Below are positions 13,745-26,600 of a DNA stretch of 64,000 nt, piece after piece. The stretch's first letter is position 1, and the number at the start of each line of letters is the position of its first letter. The notes below the pieces were generated by a model. The model worked only from the letters and a program-made list of their open reading frames with translations. It did not search any database and had not been told where the DNA came from. This stretch comes from Physcomitrium patens (taxonomy: Eukaryota > Streptophyta > Bryopsida > Funariales > Funariaceae). The translations under genes were made by a program, and so were the position numbers. The stretch spans positions 12,294,733-12,358,732 of the forward strand of contig NC_037263.1 of assembly GCF_000002425.4 (NCBI RefSeq), in the 5' to 3' direction.

Positions 13745-16146
13745 TCACTAGGTTGTTAGTAAGGTGGACTGTGATGTACGAAACCCTAAAGGAAATCCTG
13801 GTGTCCTTCGTGTCCATTGCAATAGACGGGGCTTGGGAGTGTAAAGCAGGTGAGCAAGCAAAAGCATGCAAAGCATGTTCAAGTTTTTCACCTCCCCTCC
13901 TCTTCCTCCTCCTCTTTCTTCTTCTCCTTCTTCTCATCTCCGTCGTCGTCGTTGTCTTCGTCTTTGGGAAGGGAGAGAAAGGGAGAAATTCGTCGTGAAT
14001 TTCAAACGGCGGGACTGGGGGCAGCGGGCATCGTGCACTTTTGGGAAGGAAGGGAGGGGTGGAGACGAGATTAGGGCTTGTGCAGGGGGAGGGTAGCAGG
14101 AGCAGGAGGGTGCTGGCGGAGGAGGATATGGAATGAAACTGAAACTGACATGAAAATGTAAGCGAATAGAATTGCGAATTGCAGTCCCCCGCTCCTCTTC
14201 CTTCTCCTCCTCCTTGCAGTAACAGCACCTGCAGCAGCAGCATCATCATCGTACGTGGAAGCCTTCGTGCAACGCGGGATGATCCGTCGCAATGACGTGC
14301 ATGCCCTAAAGTTTCTGTGAACCTCCCCCTCTTTCTATTCCACGAAGCCTCTTCCTCTGCCTCTCCCTCTCCCCTCTTCACGATTAGGGCTTCGGCAACG
14401 TCCTCAGCCTCCCAGCTGTAGGGTGCACCCTTACTGCCCTTCCACAATCCTCCGTCTCGTTCTGTGGAAGCTGCTGTGGTGGAGTGAGTGATTGACGAAG
14501 CACCGTTGGTCGGGTTTTGGAGGAAATTGGGTTTTGGAGGAAATTGGGTTTTGTCGAATTGAGGGCCAGAGGGTTTGGAAGCAGGATAGCATTTGTCATT
14601 CTCTCCACTTTTTCTTGTTTTATCTTTTATTTTTTAAAATTCACGGTGCGTGTTTACTCAAATGCCTACCTTCATTTTTTATTTTATTATTATTATTATT
14701 ATTATTTTTTTCAATTCTGCGCATCTGTATTTATATTGGGTTTCATGTTGACATTGTATTGGTTCACTGTTCATTCCTCATTCCATCGTTGTTTTTTTTT
14801 GTCGCCGTTGACATTTGGGTTTGCAGTCTGAGTTGCGTTGATGTAGAATTGAATAGCTGGTGGCGGGGATTTTCCATCACCAATTTGTTCGATTATATCA
14901 TTATTTCAAAACGCGGGATCCCTTCGGTTGGGTTTTAACGTCTCGGTGAGGGGTGTGTTAGGTGGCGGGTCGTGGGGAGGAATTCTGGAGTGCTGCGGCG
15001 ATAGTTCGAATTTCAAACTTAGCTTTGGAGTCCTTTAGGGATCTGGTGAAGTAGTCATGTGTCAGTGAAGCAGCTAGGAGAGTGGATGGCTGAAGGGGCT
15101 TGCGTCTGAACTCGTTCTGCTGATTTTGGTCACGATGCGATGTGTCCATTCTGTTCCTTTTGGCGTCGATAGCTGTAGCTGTGCGGATTTCGAGGTCTGA
15201 TCGGGGTTCGACCCACTTAGGATAAGAATCAAGTAACGCTATCGAATGTGAAGAGTATAGTGACGCTATCGAATAACTGCCTCTCATGATCATTTCTCGC
15301 AGGGAATTAAAGGAGACTACGACCAAAATCACTTCGTAGGTTTGAGATTTTTCGGGTTTTACCCACTCGAGCCCTTCTTCATAGTGTATGAATGGGAGCA
15401 ATTAGGTTGAGTTGGTAAGTCTCGATTGATCACATGGTCTTTCTATGTAGTGAATGTATCCAGAATCAGAGAAGGTTTGTTATTGTTGGTTGGTATTTTC
15501 GGAGACTGGGGAGGTTGAACAATTTCACGAGGCTCAGTTTGTTATAGTTTTTATTTTTTTATATTTTATGCGAATCCATTTTATTGTATTCGTTTTGATG
15601 GGATACTGGCTCCGACTTGCAGTGCACACTTTCATTTTTCATATTATTTATTGTGTTATGCTTATTTTTGGTTTCTTGCTGTATTTTTGTATCATCTTCG
15701 AGAACTGAAAATATTTGCTGTTGATTGCAGTTTATTAACGTAGTCCGCAATTCATCAGTCATCGATTTAGCATGCTGTGAAGATGCACCAGGATGAAGAC
15801 ACGTATGGTGGCCATCTCTGCAGTGATGGATATGGACTTCCTAAGCTCAGTTGATCGTGTTATTGTAACTGAAGCAAGTTATTAGTATATTCTTGGTTGC
15901 TACACCGGATTATCTCAGAGTCGCCTTGAACGAGTAGGGCAAGGAAAGAGGTTTGGATATTCACGGAAGGAGACCATTCATTGACTGGGGGAAGTCAGCC
16001 TTCAGAATGGAACTGAGGAAGACTTAAGGCAGGTGGGAGGGCGTGGGAACAGAGGGAGGTGAGAGAGGTTGGTGAGGAGGAAGAGTACCGTTTTGGCGAG
16101 AATCGAGTGAAGTAAAGAGAGGGTGCCGCGTGGGGCAAGGGTTTGC
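13745..16146 (+). promoter_or_regulatory. Promoter and long 5' leader of the nucleotidyltransferase gene
   Basis: Moderate-GC region with strongly pyrimidine-rich stretches (TCC/TTC runs near 13,885-13,970 and 14,195-14,215), typical of plant core promoters and leaders. Two leader introns look plausible. One runs 15,415-15,730, with a GTAAGT donor and a T-rich stretch ending TTGCAG. The other ends in TTTGCAG at about 14,826. Several ATGs lie upstream of the main start, so the leader may carry uORFs. The transcription start cannot be placed from sequence alone. Confidence 0.45.
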
Positions 16147-19100
16147 ATGGACTATCCTGAAAGCTGGCCACAGCCAAACGGCCTCACTACGGAAGGTGCT
16201 TCTCAGTTCGCTACTGCGTTTTCTTCGGCAGCTAAATTGGAAGATGGTTGGTGGAGTAGAGTGGAAGGCCACACTGCTGAACTTATTGATTCCATTAAGC
16301 CTACTCGATCATCTGAGGAGAGACGGACAGCTGTTACTGCTTTTGTTCAGCGCCTCATCAGAGATCGCTTTGATTGCAAGGTCTTAGCTCGCCACCTGCA
16401 CTTAATGTAGAAATTACACTTCTTTCTGTTCCTTCTCACAGATTCAGGGAGCGTGTTCGCATCTGTGCCGGTTACATAAATTGTCATGGAAAGTTCGATT
16501 TTTGTTGCGCTATGCGTGTTCGTCAGTGGCTTTGGAGCCAAATACACTTTTAAGTTCGAAAACTTTGATGTATACCTTCACAAGTTTCCGTTATTTTTAA
16601 CCCACTTTTAAAGAAGCGTGCTTATTTCTTGGGCATAGATTTGAATTGCACAGTTGGCAAAGGGTATTGATCCTGGCAAGGTTGCTCTCAATCTGTAATG
16701 TTCACGGCCTTCACATGTATCTCGAATTTCTGAATTAGTCAGTTAAGATGGTTTGTTTAAAGCAGTGCTGAACTGCAATCAGTACTGTTTACACAGCATT
16801 ATTGATCTAGCAAGAGAGTTAAGTGAACACATGACCGCTATTCACACACATGGCTGGAATTAGATTCGATACTTCAGAGGCTTTCCTGCTGGAGACTGGT
16901 AGCATGTGAAGATTTTTAGGTCGTATCCTTCTTTAGATGCTATCAAATTGTCAGTGGTGTGGCAATTTCGGTCTTTACGATCTTTCAGTTGCCCAGCTCA
17001 AGATTTAATGCTAGCGCAGAAAGTGGGCGGGCAATGCTTCCATGTTACGTTTATATGAGCTGTTTACTTCAGTCATTTGGACAAATTTCGTTTCGCGTTT
17101 TCATTCTTCATGTGAACGACGATCTGGTTGGAAGTGCTGTGCTCTATTAATGCGGTTATTTTGCTTCTTACCAGGTAGTGAAATTTGGCTCTGTACCACT
17201 GAAGACATATCTGCCAGACGGGGATATTGATCTTACAATATTTGCTCGAAATGACTTGAAAGAGACATGGGCACAAGATGTGGTCAAAGCCCTCAAACAA
17301 GCCGAGGAGGATACTAATGCAGAGTTTCGAGTGAAGGAAGTTCAGTACATACAGGCCGAAGTAAGATTCCACTTCCAGTTTTTCTCCTCTTTAACAATTT
17401 TCTTATTTTCTAATTTAACCTATTGAGGAGGATGACATTTTCATTCAAAAATATGGGTTTTTCACTCGGTTTTGTAATTTACGCGTTTTGAATAGACACT
17501 GTATGCTCTAAAAGTTTTAGAGCTTTCCTCTGAGGATTCGTTGTGTGTCGCAGGTTAAACTCATCAAGTGCCTGGTGGAGAATATTGTTGTTGACATCTC
17601 ATTTAATCAGACTGGGGGTTTGTCTACTTTTTGCTTCCTCGAAGAGGTGAGTTGATTTGTTGTTCTTATGTTCTACGTTTTTACATGTTTATCGTTTACA
17701 GTGTGAACGTTCAACCTTTTGAAATTATATTATGTGGATGATTCTTGGGTTTGAGTTTGAATGCGGCTGGACATCATCAGGAAGTAGGGTTGTTGTTGCT
17801 CAGAATGCCTGGTAGAGGAATCGGATTGATAGAAACCTCGATATTTTGATGAATTGATGTAATTTTCGGTGAACACTCGATCTAATATGTAAATAGACCT
17901 TCCTATATGTCTGCGCGAGTAGTTTGCAACTTACCGCACACGGAAATTCCTTATGTTTATGCATGAAACTAGTGTTACTTCTGCGACTATGCTTGAATAT
18001 GTGTACTTGTTTTCGATGTCCGATCTCTTCAACTGCTGTGGTGCAGCCTGTGAAGTGAATGTTCATCGTAAGTTTAAAAACATCGATATGGTGCAACTGC
18101 AACCATGTTGTAAGAAGTTATACTTGTGTTTGATTGTTTTTAACATGTTAATATGGTGCTACACAAGTCGAATACAGGGAATTCGACTCTGCCAGGCCCT
18201 TTAAGGTTAATGTTGTTGTGTAATAAGAAAAATTGTCTCGGTACTCCATGAGCACACCGATTTCCTAGTTTTATGTACGCCATGTTATTTCTTAAGGACG
18301 TTGGAAAGACAACTAATGTATCTTAAAGCAGACATCAAATTATATGAGAGCACATATGCTGGTTATTGTAGTTGGCATGAAAATACACTTCATTAGGAGG
18401 AATCATTTGAAAAAATGATTATTTTTTATTTCAGGTGTAGAGTATAGTACTTTACCCGGGAGCTTTTTCCTGGTGAAGGACCTACTATTTCACTTGTCAC
18501 TGAGTAACCTAGCGACAAGAGAACTCGTAATTATTTCGCATATCAATTTTAACGTTGCACTAAATCGGTAGTGAGGCCCTCATTGACATGTTGATCACCA
18601 TTACCTCGACTAATTGTACCATGATGATGTTTTTGGTGGATTTTGTGTTTTTGTTTTATTTTTTCTTAACCATAAGCAATATCGCTGAGTGCAATTGCTG
18701 TTTCCTTCTATTTTGTAAGAGGAGTGTACACCTTCAAAAGGAGCTAGTTCATTAGAAAATAGTCGATGGTACCAATGTTTTCATTGCTGTGCAACGATTT
18801 TTGGTTGCAGGTGGACAGGGAAATAGACCGCAACGATTTTGAATTGAAACAGAATCACTTGTTTAAACGAAGCGTCATATTGGTGAAAGCATGGTGCTAT
18901 TATGAGAGTCGCATATTAGGGGCACATCATGGCCTTATCTCCACTTATGCTCTGGAGACCCTTGTGTTATATATATTCCATGTCTTTCACCCCAAGCGAC
19001 GGTTACGTGGACCACTGGAGGTTAGTGATAAAATTGGAAAATGTGATTTTACAATATGATGTTCATTTTTGTTTCGTCGTGAACTTGTTCATAGATTGGA

Positions 19101-22100
19101 GACTGCTCATGAGGGAGGGTAATTTTAGAGAATATAATTAAAATAATCAGTTAACATAATCTGTGATTCATGTTATGTAGCTTCGTTTCATTGCTGTTGG
19201 TGTCCATGCTGGAGACTTCGCAATTTTAGTGTCTGTTGTAGTGCTTCAATATTCACTGTTGATGAACATTTTACTTTAATTACAGATACGTGACTTTCTT
19301 TTACTGTGCGGAATTTTGAGCTTGGTTTTTAATTAATTAACCTTTTTTTAAAAAGCATTTCTTATAATTATATGTCTCTTCTACTGCGAAGTCTTTAAGT
19401 GATTTTAGTTAGCACTTAAATTTGCAAGTTTCAATCATCGGGGGATTGTTGTGGGTCCTTCTAGTTTGTTAACAGCCGCATAACTTGACATTGTCGCATT
19501 TATTGTGGCTTGTGGTATCAGCCGCTTCCTGGATATAGCATAAATCCTCAAAAAATAATAATTTTTAATGATCACTATTTCTAGGTTTAGTCTATGTGTG
19601 AAGAATGTGCAACGAACTATATTTCTCTAATTTATTGGCTTTTTTGCGGATACATTTCAGGTGCTATATCTATTTCTGGTTTATTTCTGCAATTTCGATT
19701 GGGACAAATACTGTGTTACCATGTGGGGTCCAGTGCCTCTAGCCCGTATCACGGAAATATCTTCTGGTATGTCGTCCGTTTATGGTCTGGTTGTTTAAAT
19801 TGTCGTAAAATTCGAGACAAGAGGGTTTTTTGCATATATTTCTTTCACTATAGAAAGTATTAGTATTTTTCATGGTTTAAAAGCTTGTCACATGCCTTAG
19901 GTGACATATTTGCCTATGACATTCAATTGTGCTGTAAAATGAAGTATTGTAAACTTGGCGCAGTATCAATGACTGCCCTGTATTGATGTCCTGATCGTTG
20001 CTTATATCTATTTGTTCTTACCAAAAGTAGCCTTTTAAAAGATTGACCATGTTCAAGTACGTCAGAAAATTACTTACGTTCCGACCTTCTCTTGAATTAT
20101 TATAACCAAGAAACACGGTTTTCTTCCTTTTCGTTACTAGAACAATGTCTCTACATGCTTCTCATTGTCAAGAGGTGCTTATGGAAAATGCTTCCTTTGT
20201 TCTTGCAGGGTCTGCTCGGAAGACGTTCCGAATAAGTGATTTTGCCGAGGCTCCTCGGAAAGATAGAGGGAAATTGTTGCTTAGTAAGGAATTTCTTGAG
20301 CGTTGCATTGATTCATATTCTGATGCTAAGGGTGGTCAGGAGAGCAGCCAAAGACGCAATTTTATCACCAAGTTTCTGAATGTTCTTGATCCAATACGTG
20401 ACACCAACAATCTTGGTCGCAGTGTTAATGTTGGTGCGTGTATAAATTTCTTTTGCAAGCACTTGGGTATTCAGTGTCCTTCCGATTAAATTTTGAAAAC
20501 TTGCACCTGTATTCGGTTATCTCAATTTTTTAGATTAAAGACGTGTACGTGACAGCTAACATGGTGGCCTAGTAGAGCATTGAGTGTGACGTATGACACT
20601 GTCTCCATTTTGCTCTAATTTGCTTGGTTTTGTGTTCTCCGGTGGTCATAACCAGTGCTGTAGATGACGACATGGTACATTTTGTTGGATTTTGAGTTGC
20701 AGGTAGTTTTAAGAGGATACGTTCAGCATTTGGTTTAGGAGCGCGCACACTTGGAGAAGTTCTCGAATGTCCTACAGATCAGATAAATGAAAAGTTCAAA
20801 TCGTTCTTTTCCTGTACTTTCAAAAGTCTAGAGCGGTATCGAATTGGCGGGAGACCAGACACTGGCAACCCCCTTTCACGTAGCTGTCAGCCTCATATTC
20901 CTGGAGCTGGAAGTGCCCACTCTCAACATAGGTTACTTGGTGGATATACGCAAGAAAACGGAGCAGATCCTTTCTCTTCTCAAAGAAACCTAACTTACTC
21001 TGAGGAGAACGTTAGGCCCCAATTTCAGTACGTGAGCCGGTCAGGACAATTGGACAATAGAGCTCGTAGTGATGTGGATACTGCAGAGCAGATGAACGAT
21101 GTGCAGACTGAATCTAATATGAGAAGGAAGGACACCACCTTAACAACTGATGCGCCTTTCTTCTGTAATAGCGATAGGGATTTGGGAAGTACAGTCAACA
21201 CAATGCCGTCTGCTTCGGATACTAAGCCAGAGAGGCTGAAAGGAACAGAACCTGGCCCTGGCCACTCCATTTCTGACATCTCGATTGCGAGTTCCGAAGG
21301 ACAGTGGAGGCAAGTTAGTGGAAAGGGCCGGTATCCAATTGTTGATGGAGATAAAGGTAGGGTGCAAAATGAAGGCCTCAATTATTGCCATGTCCCGGAG
21401 CAGTCTGAAAAGCCTATGACAGCAAATCGCAGGTAACTCTTGATTGAGCTTTCATTGCCCTGTGTGATTTTTGGTTGCATAATTTTACGAGGGTTAGTAT
21501 AACTGAAGGTAGTTTCTTTTGGTGCAGTTCTACCGAGGACCACGAATTTGCAAATCATTCTAGAAGCTCGATGACTGGGGAATATCCAGTAGTAACACCT
21601 AGTCAAGATCCCGTAAGACGGAGATCCTCGTTAGGCGATTCACTTAGACATGGTGATGTGCCTCAAAGCAGGAATATTTCCGACATTAATCTTCCTTATT
21701 CAGCTCATGACGTTGGGCGACCACCGGGAGTATCCAGGGAATTCAAAATGAGGTCTAATCATGGAAGCTTTCATCGTAAGGATTTTTCTAATGGTGAGAA
21801 CGATACATCCACATCTGAAAGAGCAGCTGCTGAGGAGAGTGGTACCGCTTACAATAAGCGGTTAACACGTCAGAAAGACTCTACCTCTTCCGGCGATAAT
21901 TCCTCTCATGGGAGCAATCAGGACTGTGGTAATCAGAATATGTCACAGCCAGTGCTTATTCCAACCCTTTTCCCTCCTTTTTTTCAGTTTCCACCATTTC
22001 CCTACCCTGTTCAAATGCATTTGGCTGTATCTTCTGCTATGCCTGTTCCTATGTCGAGTATAGCAGGACCTCCTTCTGCCTCAAGTTTGCCTGGAACTCA

Positions 22101-25100
22101 CCCTAGTTCTCCGTCAGGGGAGACAGTTTTGAATCGGACGAATTCATACTTAGCCATGCAGAATTCAGGCATATTGCCGTCCTCCTTGCCAGCAGCTCCA
22201 TCTTACATGATTTCGGTTGCACCTTTAGGAGATGGTGCTGGCAGTCATATTTGGGACCTTTCTCCTCATTCCGATGAGCAGTGGGAGCGTTTGCGGCCAC
22301 CTCTAGAGGTGAGTTCTATATTAGTAGACGATCCTTCGAGTTTGTTTCACTTGCCCTATTGAAATGTTGACACTGTGTAGGATGTGTATCATTTTTTTTC
22401 TTCTGCCTTTTGAGTTTTGATTTCTTGTTAGTTTCTGAAATAACGTCTTGTTGGGATCTTCTCAATGGCTCTGATATACTGCTCGGGGATGTTCAGCTAT
22501 ATTGGCTATTTATGTTGGAGAAATGTGTAGGTCATAGTGTTGCGACCGTATGTGATTAGGTGGATTCGATTTGTTACAGCTATATGCATTCTACCTTAAA
22601 GGAGATGCGGTGATCTTCTCATCTTTTGAGCGAGTACTTTTGGCAAGTTTAACGATTTTTTGACTTGGACCCGTTAAATGCCATAGGACCAAGTGCAGTC
22701 ACGACATAGGACTTCCGTTTCTTCCAGCGCTTCTCCAGGTCTTTCCTTCTTAACAGAGAATCCACCTGTCTCTACTGGCTCTGCTCGTCCCGGCTCTCGT
22801 ACTTCTCCGATGCTGCCTCAAGTTTCCGGGAAATTAAAACCCTCTTCAGGAGATCGTGTCCATGCTGTTGAGACGACGGGATCGCGAGCACATGGAGCAA
22901 TAGATGAAACCCCATCTCCATCATTGTTGAGTGATGAGAGACAAGCTGAAGCTTCTAGCCAGTTGGAAGAAGGGGTGAAGCATGTGGAACCAGACTTGAG
23001 AAGTCGAGAGAGTTTTTTAAGTACCTCGGATGTGAAGACCTCTACGAGAAAACTTTTGAAAGAAACAAATGGTACTAAACAACACAGTAGAAAAATCATA
23101 ACTCCTAGTGATGAATCACCTAATGAAAGGGAAGTTGTTCGAAGTGTGGATGGCAGTGCTGCTGATTTATCTCTTCAGTGGCTAAATCAGCCAAGCTTAG
23201 AATCTAGCCAGGCATCGGTTGGGAATCTGCAAGCTGCCTCACTGCACTTCCCACTTTCTGCATCAACTCATAGCTACGAGGAGATGCCGAGTGTTGCCCC
23301 CTCTAACCATCACAAAAGCTCTGTTGTGCAATCTAGTACCCTGGAACCTGGCGGAACGGTTGCATATCAGTCTCTTCAAGTGCCAACTTATCAAGGAGGT
23401 GCTGGAAGCGATCCGACCTCCTCTTCCACATTGGAGAGAAAGATGCGATCGCCCATTTCTGCTAGTGTACCTGGCGGTCCCTCTGGTTCTTTCTATCCAC
23501 CTAGTTCTGAGTTTGCAGCTGTTTCAATGGGTTCGTCCTTAAGAAATCGTCACATAGAGACGGTTTTTATGGCAATACCCCAACCAATTTACAATTTCCC
23601 AACCCCGTACTACCCTCATATTTACGTCTTTCCTACAGGCTCCGATGGTGTCGTTAGAGTGGACACTGTGGGTGGTGCATATTCCAATGGCTCCATGGAT
23701 TCCGCAACAGACATCCTTGGATCTCGATCACTTGAAGATTCGAGGATGAGGGCAATGCCACAGGTTAGTTATTCGTTTGGGAGATCGAATGAGCATGTTT
23801 TTACTGTCTTGGCGTCATTGTTTCTGTTGGTTTAGTACGTTCTTCTGAGTTATATTATATTCTGTTTATACTGAGTGGTAAATAGTGTCATCAAAATCCT
23901 CTTAGGATAGTGGTCCTTTGTACGAGACATCTACATAAATATACCCGGACAAGAATCAGCTTTCATTTTGTTTGCCTATCTTTCTTTCATCTGCAAATAG
24001 CAATTCTTAGGTGAAGATCCTCGGAATTTTAGGTCGGTGTTGGTGTTTCTGAGCGGCCAAAAAGGGCAGGCAATAAAACGCCTCATAACTCAGACAACAA
24101 AATGGAAGCATCTAGTATAGACAGGAGCGGTCAGAAGGCTGACACTGGTGATTTACAGGATGATATACTCCGTGGCGACCTCGAGAGTCACCGAGAGCAT
24201 CTTTCGCGCTCATTTCAGTATTCCAACATGGCTTTTCCTAGTCCTAATTCTACAACCAAGTTCCAGCAAGGCCCTCAATTATGGGAGGGATCAGCCAGGT
24301 TTCATGGAAACCCTCATGGAGGACTGAGCATTCCATATCCAGTTGGAGTAGCGACTCCGCCGTATTCCTCTCGTGGTCGAACAGCAGATGGATTACATCA
24401 ACCGCGGAATTTTCCTATCCACGATAATGAGGAATCCTTGCCAAAGTCTAGGGCTGGCACAGGCACCTACTTTCCCGATCCGGTAAGTGTATTTTGAATT
24501 TTGCGAAGGTTGTCTTTGCAATTTGCATGAACTTGTATGTTTGAACCTTGTCCATTATGTGGATGTATGTTGGAATCATGTATGGCCAGGTATCATTTTT
24601 TCTTTATGTTATGGAGTCGCGATGTTGGATGCACGTCAACTCCAACTGATGTAGAACAAATGTTCTGAATGATTACTTTTGGTTGCTGCAACTTGTTTTG
24701 AATAAATTACAAGTTTCATATCAATGTCTTTGGGTTGCTCATCTAATTGCGACTAATCATCCCTTTGAGTTGTAGTTGTAAAATTTAATGGTGTAGAGCT
24801 TCTAGACGAGGGTTTGGTTACTGTTGTACTAGACATTTTTCTTTAATTGGATAGAATAGGTTTCAAGTACAAAATCGTCATGTCTTCTCTTGGGGCACCT
24901 ACGCAGTGTTTTTGACGAAGAAGTTTACATTCTGTGTGTAGCTTTCTGATGTGTCCGGTGTCTTGATTTACTCAGAGGCACGCGTATTCTAATCGAGAAA
25001 GGCTCCGTTCTGGAGGACGGGGAGGAAATCAACATGGAGCTTACGCTCAACAAGATCGGAAAGATTGGGAAGGATCCAATCAATTGCATATACATCGGTA

Positions 25101-25575
25101 CAGGAATTCTGGGCAAGGTATTGGAATGAACTTTGCCAGATGATAATGGGATCTTGAGAACACAGTTGGCTATTTTTTTCACCGATTTCATTTTTTCTCG
25201 ATTTAGATCTTTTTGAACTTTTTTTCTCCTAATTATTTAGTATTTGTACTCGTAGGTCGTGGACAGCAGAACAAGCATGAACCTCGAGCACAAAACATGA
25301 CGAATTACCAAAAAACTCCTGCTGCTGACCTGGATGGGAATAGTAGTTTAGTGCAGCAAACAGAGGGTAAAAGAGTTCCACCTTTCCCGAGTTCGCTCCC
25401 TTCTCCTACGAGTCAAAACACCTCGTCTGGGTCTCCCATTGAAACCAGTAATGGTCATCCTGGAATGGGCTCAGGCGCACCACCTGTCATAATGCAGCAC
25501 TCTCTACATGAAGGAAATGCACGACTTTCTTCAGAGCTCGAATTCGGGTCTCTTGGACCAGTTCAAACCAGTTAA
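16147..25575 (+). CDS. PAP/OAS1-type nucleotidyltransferase with long disordered C-terminal tail
   Basis: Twelve coding exons: 16147-16380, 17175-17360, 17554-17646, 18811-19020, 19661-19766, 20209-20433, 20703-21432, 21528-22308, 22687-23763, 24033-24482, 24976-25117, 25256-25575. They total 4,554 nt (1,517 aa) in one open frame. The start is the first ATG after an in-frame TGA at 16,108. Residues 79-98 hold the polymerase-beta-type motif: FGS at 82-84, then D95 and D97 in DGDIDL. D154 in ENIVVDIS is the likely third metal ligand. Exon 4 holds the PAP/25A-associated block (NHLFKRS...GAHHGLISTYALETLVLYIF). The fold belongs to the plant PAP/OAS1 substrate-binding-domain superfamily (Arabidopsis At3g51620/At3g61690 type), which probably adds nucleotides to RNA; the substrate is unknown. 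After about residue 410 the chain is Ser/Pro-rich and apparently disordered. A PFFQFPPFPYP patch lies near residue 742, with GTGTYFPDP and EFGSLGP near the end. Confidence 0.93.
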
Positions 25576-26600
25576 AGTCGAATCAGAGTTCAGACGGTCG
25601 TTAGACATATATCGCAGATGTATTTGTCTGGGGTTCTTAGATGCTTCTAGGTGCTCCACTTGTAGGAGGTCGATTCAGTCTTCATCACCTCACCTCATAA
25701 TTGGTAACATTGAATCCATTAGTCAGAATCTGTGTACAGCTGTCGGGTAGCACTTGAATTTTGTAGCTCAATAATATTAGAGGCTAGGGATGTAAAACAT
25801 TGTTATCCAGATATTTGAGTAATTCTCACTGTTATCAAAGTTATGTTTCAGTAGTTCGGATCATGCAGTTCCTCTGTTGTTTCAATATATTTGGCGGGGA
25901 GACCACTACCAGGTCTACATAAATTTTATCGCGAATCAATTATTGAAGTTGAAGGGACTGAACCCACTTGTCTGTGACTGCAAAAACGTGGCCGATTCCA
26001 CCATCTCCACGTAATTATATACTATTTAGCACGAAATGTAAAGTAATCAAATTAAATATGTCTTTCATATAGTCGTTTATTTATCATATTTGATATGTCA
26101 TTCATTTGATTTAATCATGTATTTCAGATTAATTTTTATTACCCATGATCTTTTTTCAAAATTCGAGTTCAAAATTGATTTTTAAATCTACATTTTCTTT
26201 GTTAGAAAATTGTATGATTTTGGATCTGACCAATCCATCATCGACCACTGCAATGGTCAGATATGATATCTTCACCACAACAAAACCCAATTCCTGACAA
26301 CAATATGCAACTTGGTATTTGCTACTCACGACATAGTTTTGTTTTTTAGTATATAGACACAGGATATTTTGAAATCCAATCTCTGTATTGATTGATTGTC
26401 ATGCGACAAAAATAACATCAGCATTAGCCCACAGAATGTGAGTTCACACACACCCAAGTGTGTGAGAAAAAAGCAGTATGTAAATTAGAGTAAAATGCCA
26501 TGATGTGACATGACACGACCAAAAGATCAAGTTCCTTTTTGGCACTGATTTTCCATACCAATGATATCAAGCCTTGTACCTTCATATTAGAGGATAAAAT
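25576..26600. other. 3' UTR then AT-rich intergenic spacer
   Basis: The first 200 bases or so are probably the 3' UTR of the nucleotidyltransferase gene. From about 26,000 the DNA is AT-rich with no supported gene. Confidence 0.5.

Noticed and set aside
13683..14447. 254-codon minus-strand frame
   Set aside because: Low-complexity Arg/Glu/Leu runs arising from the pyrimidine-rich promoter and leader of the plus-strand gene; no domain.
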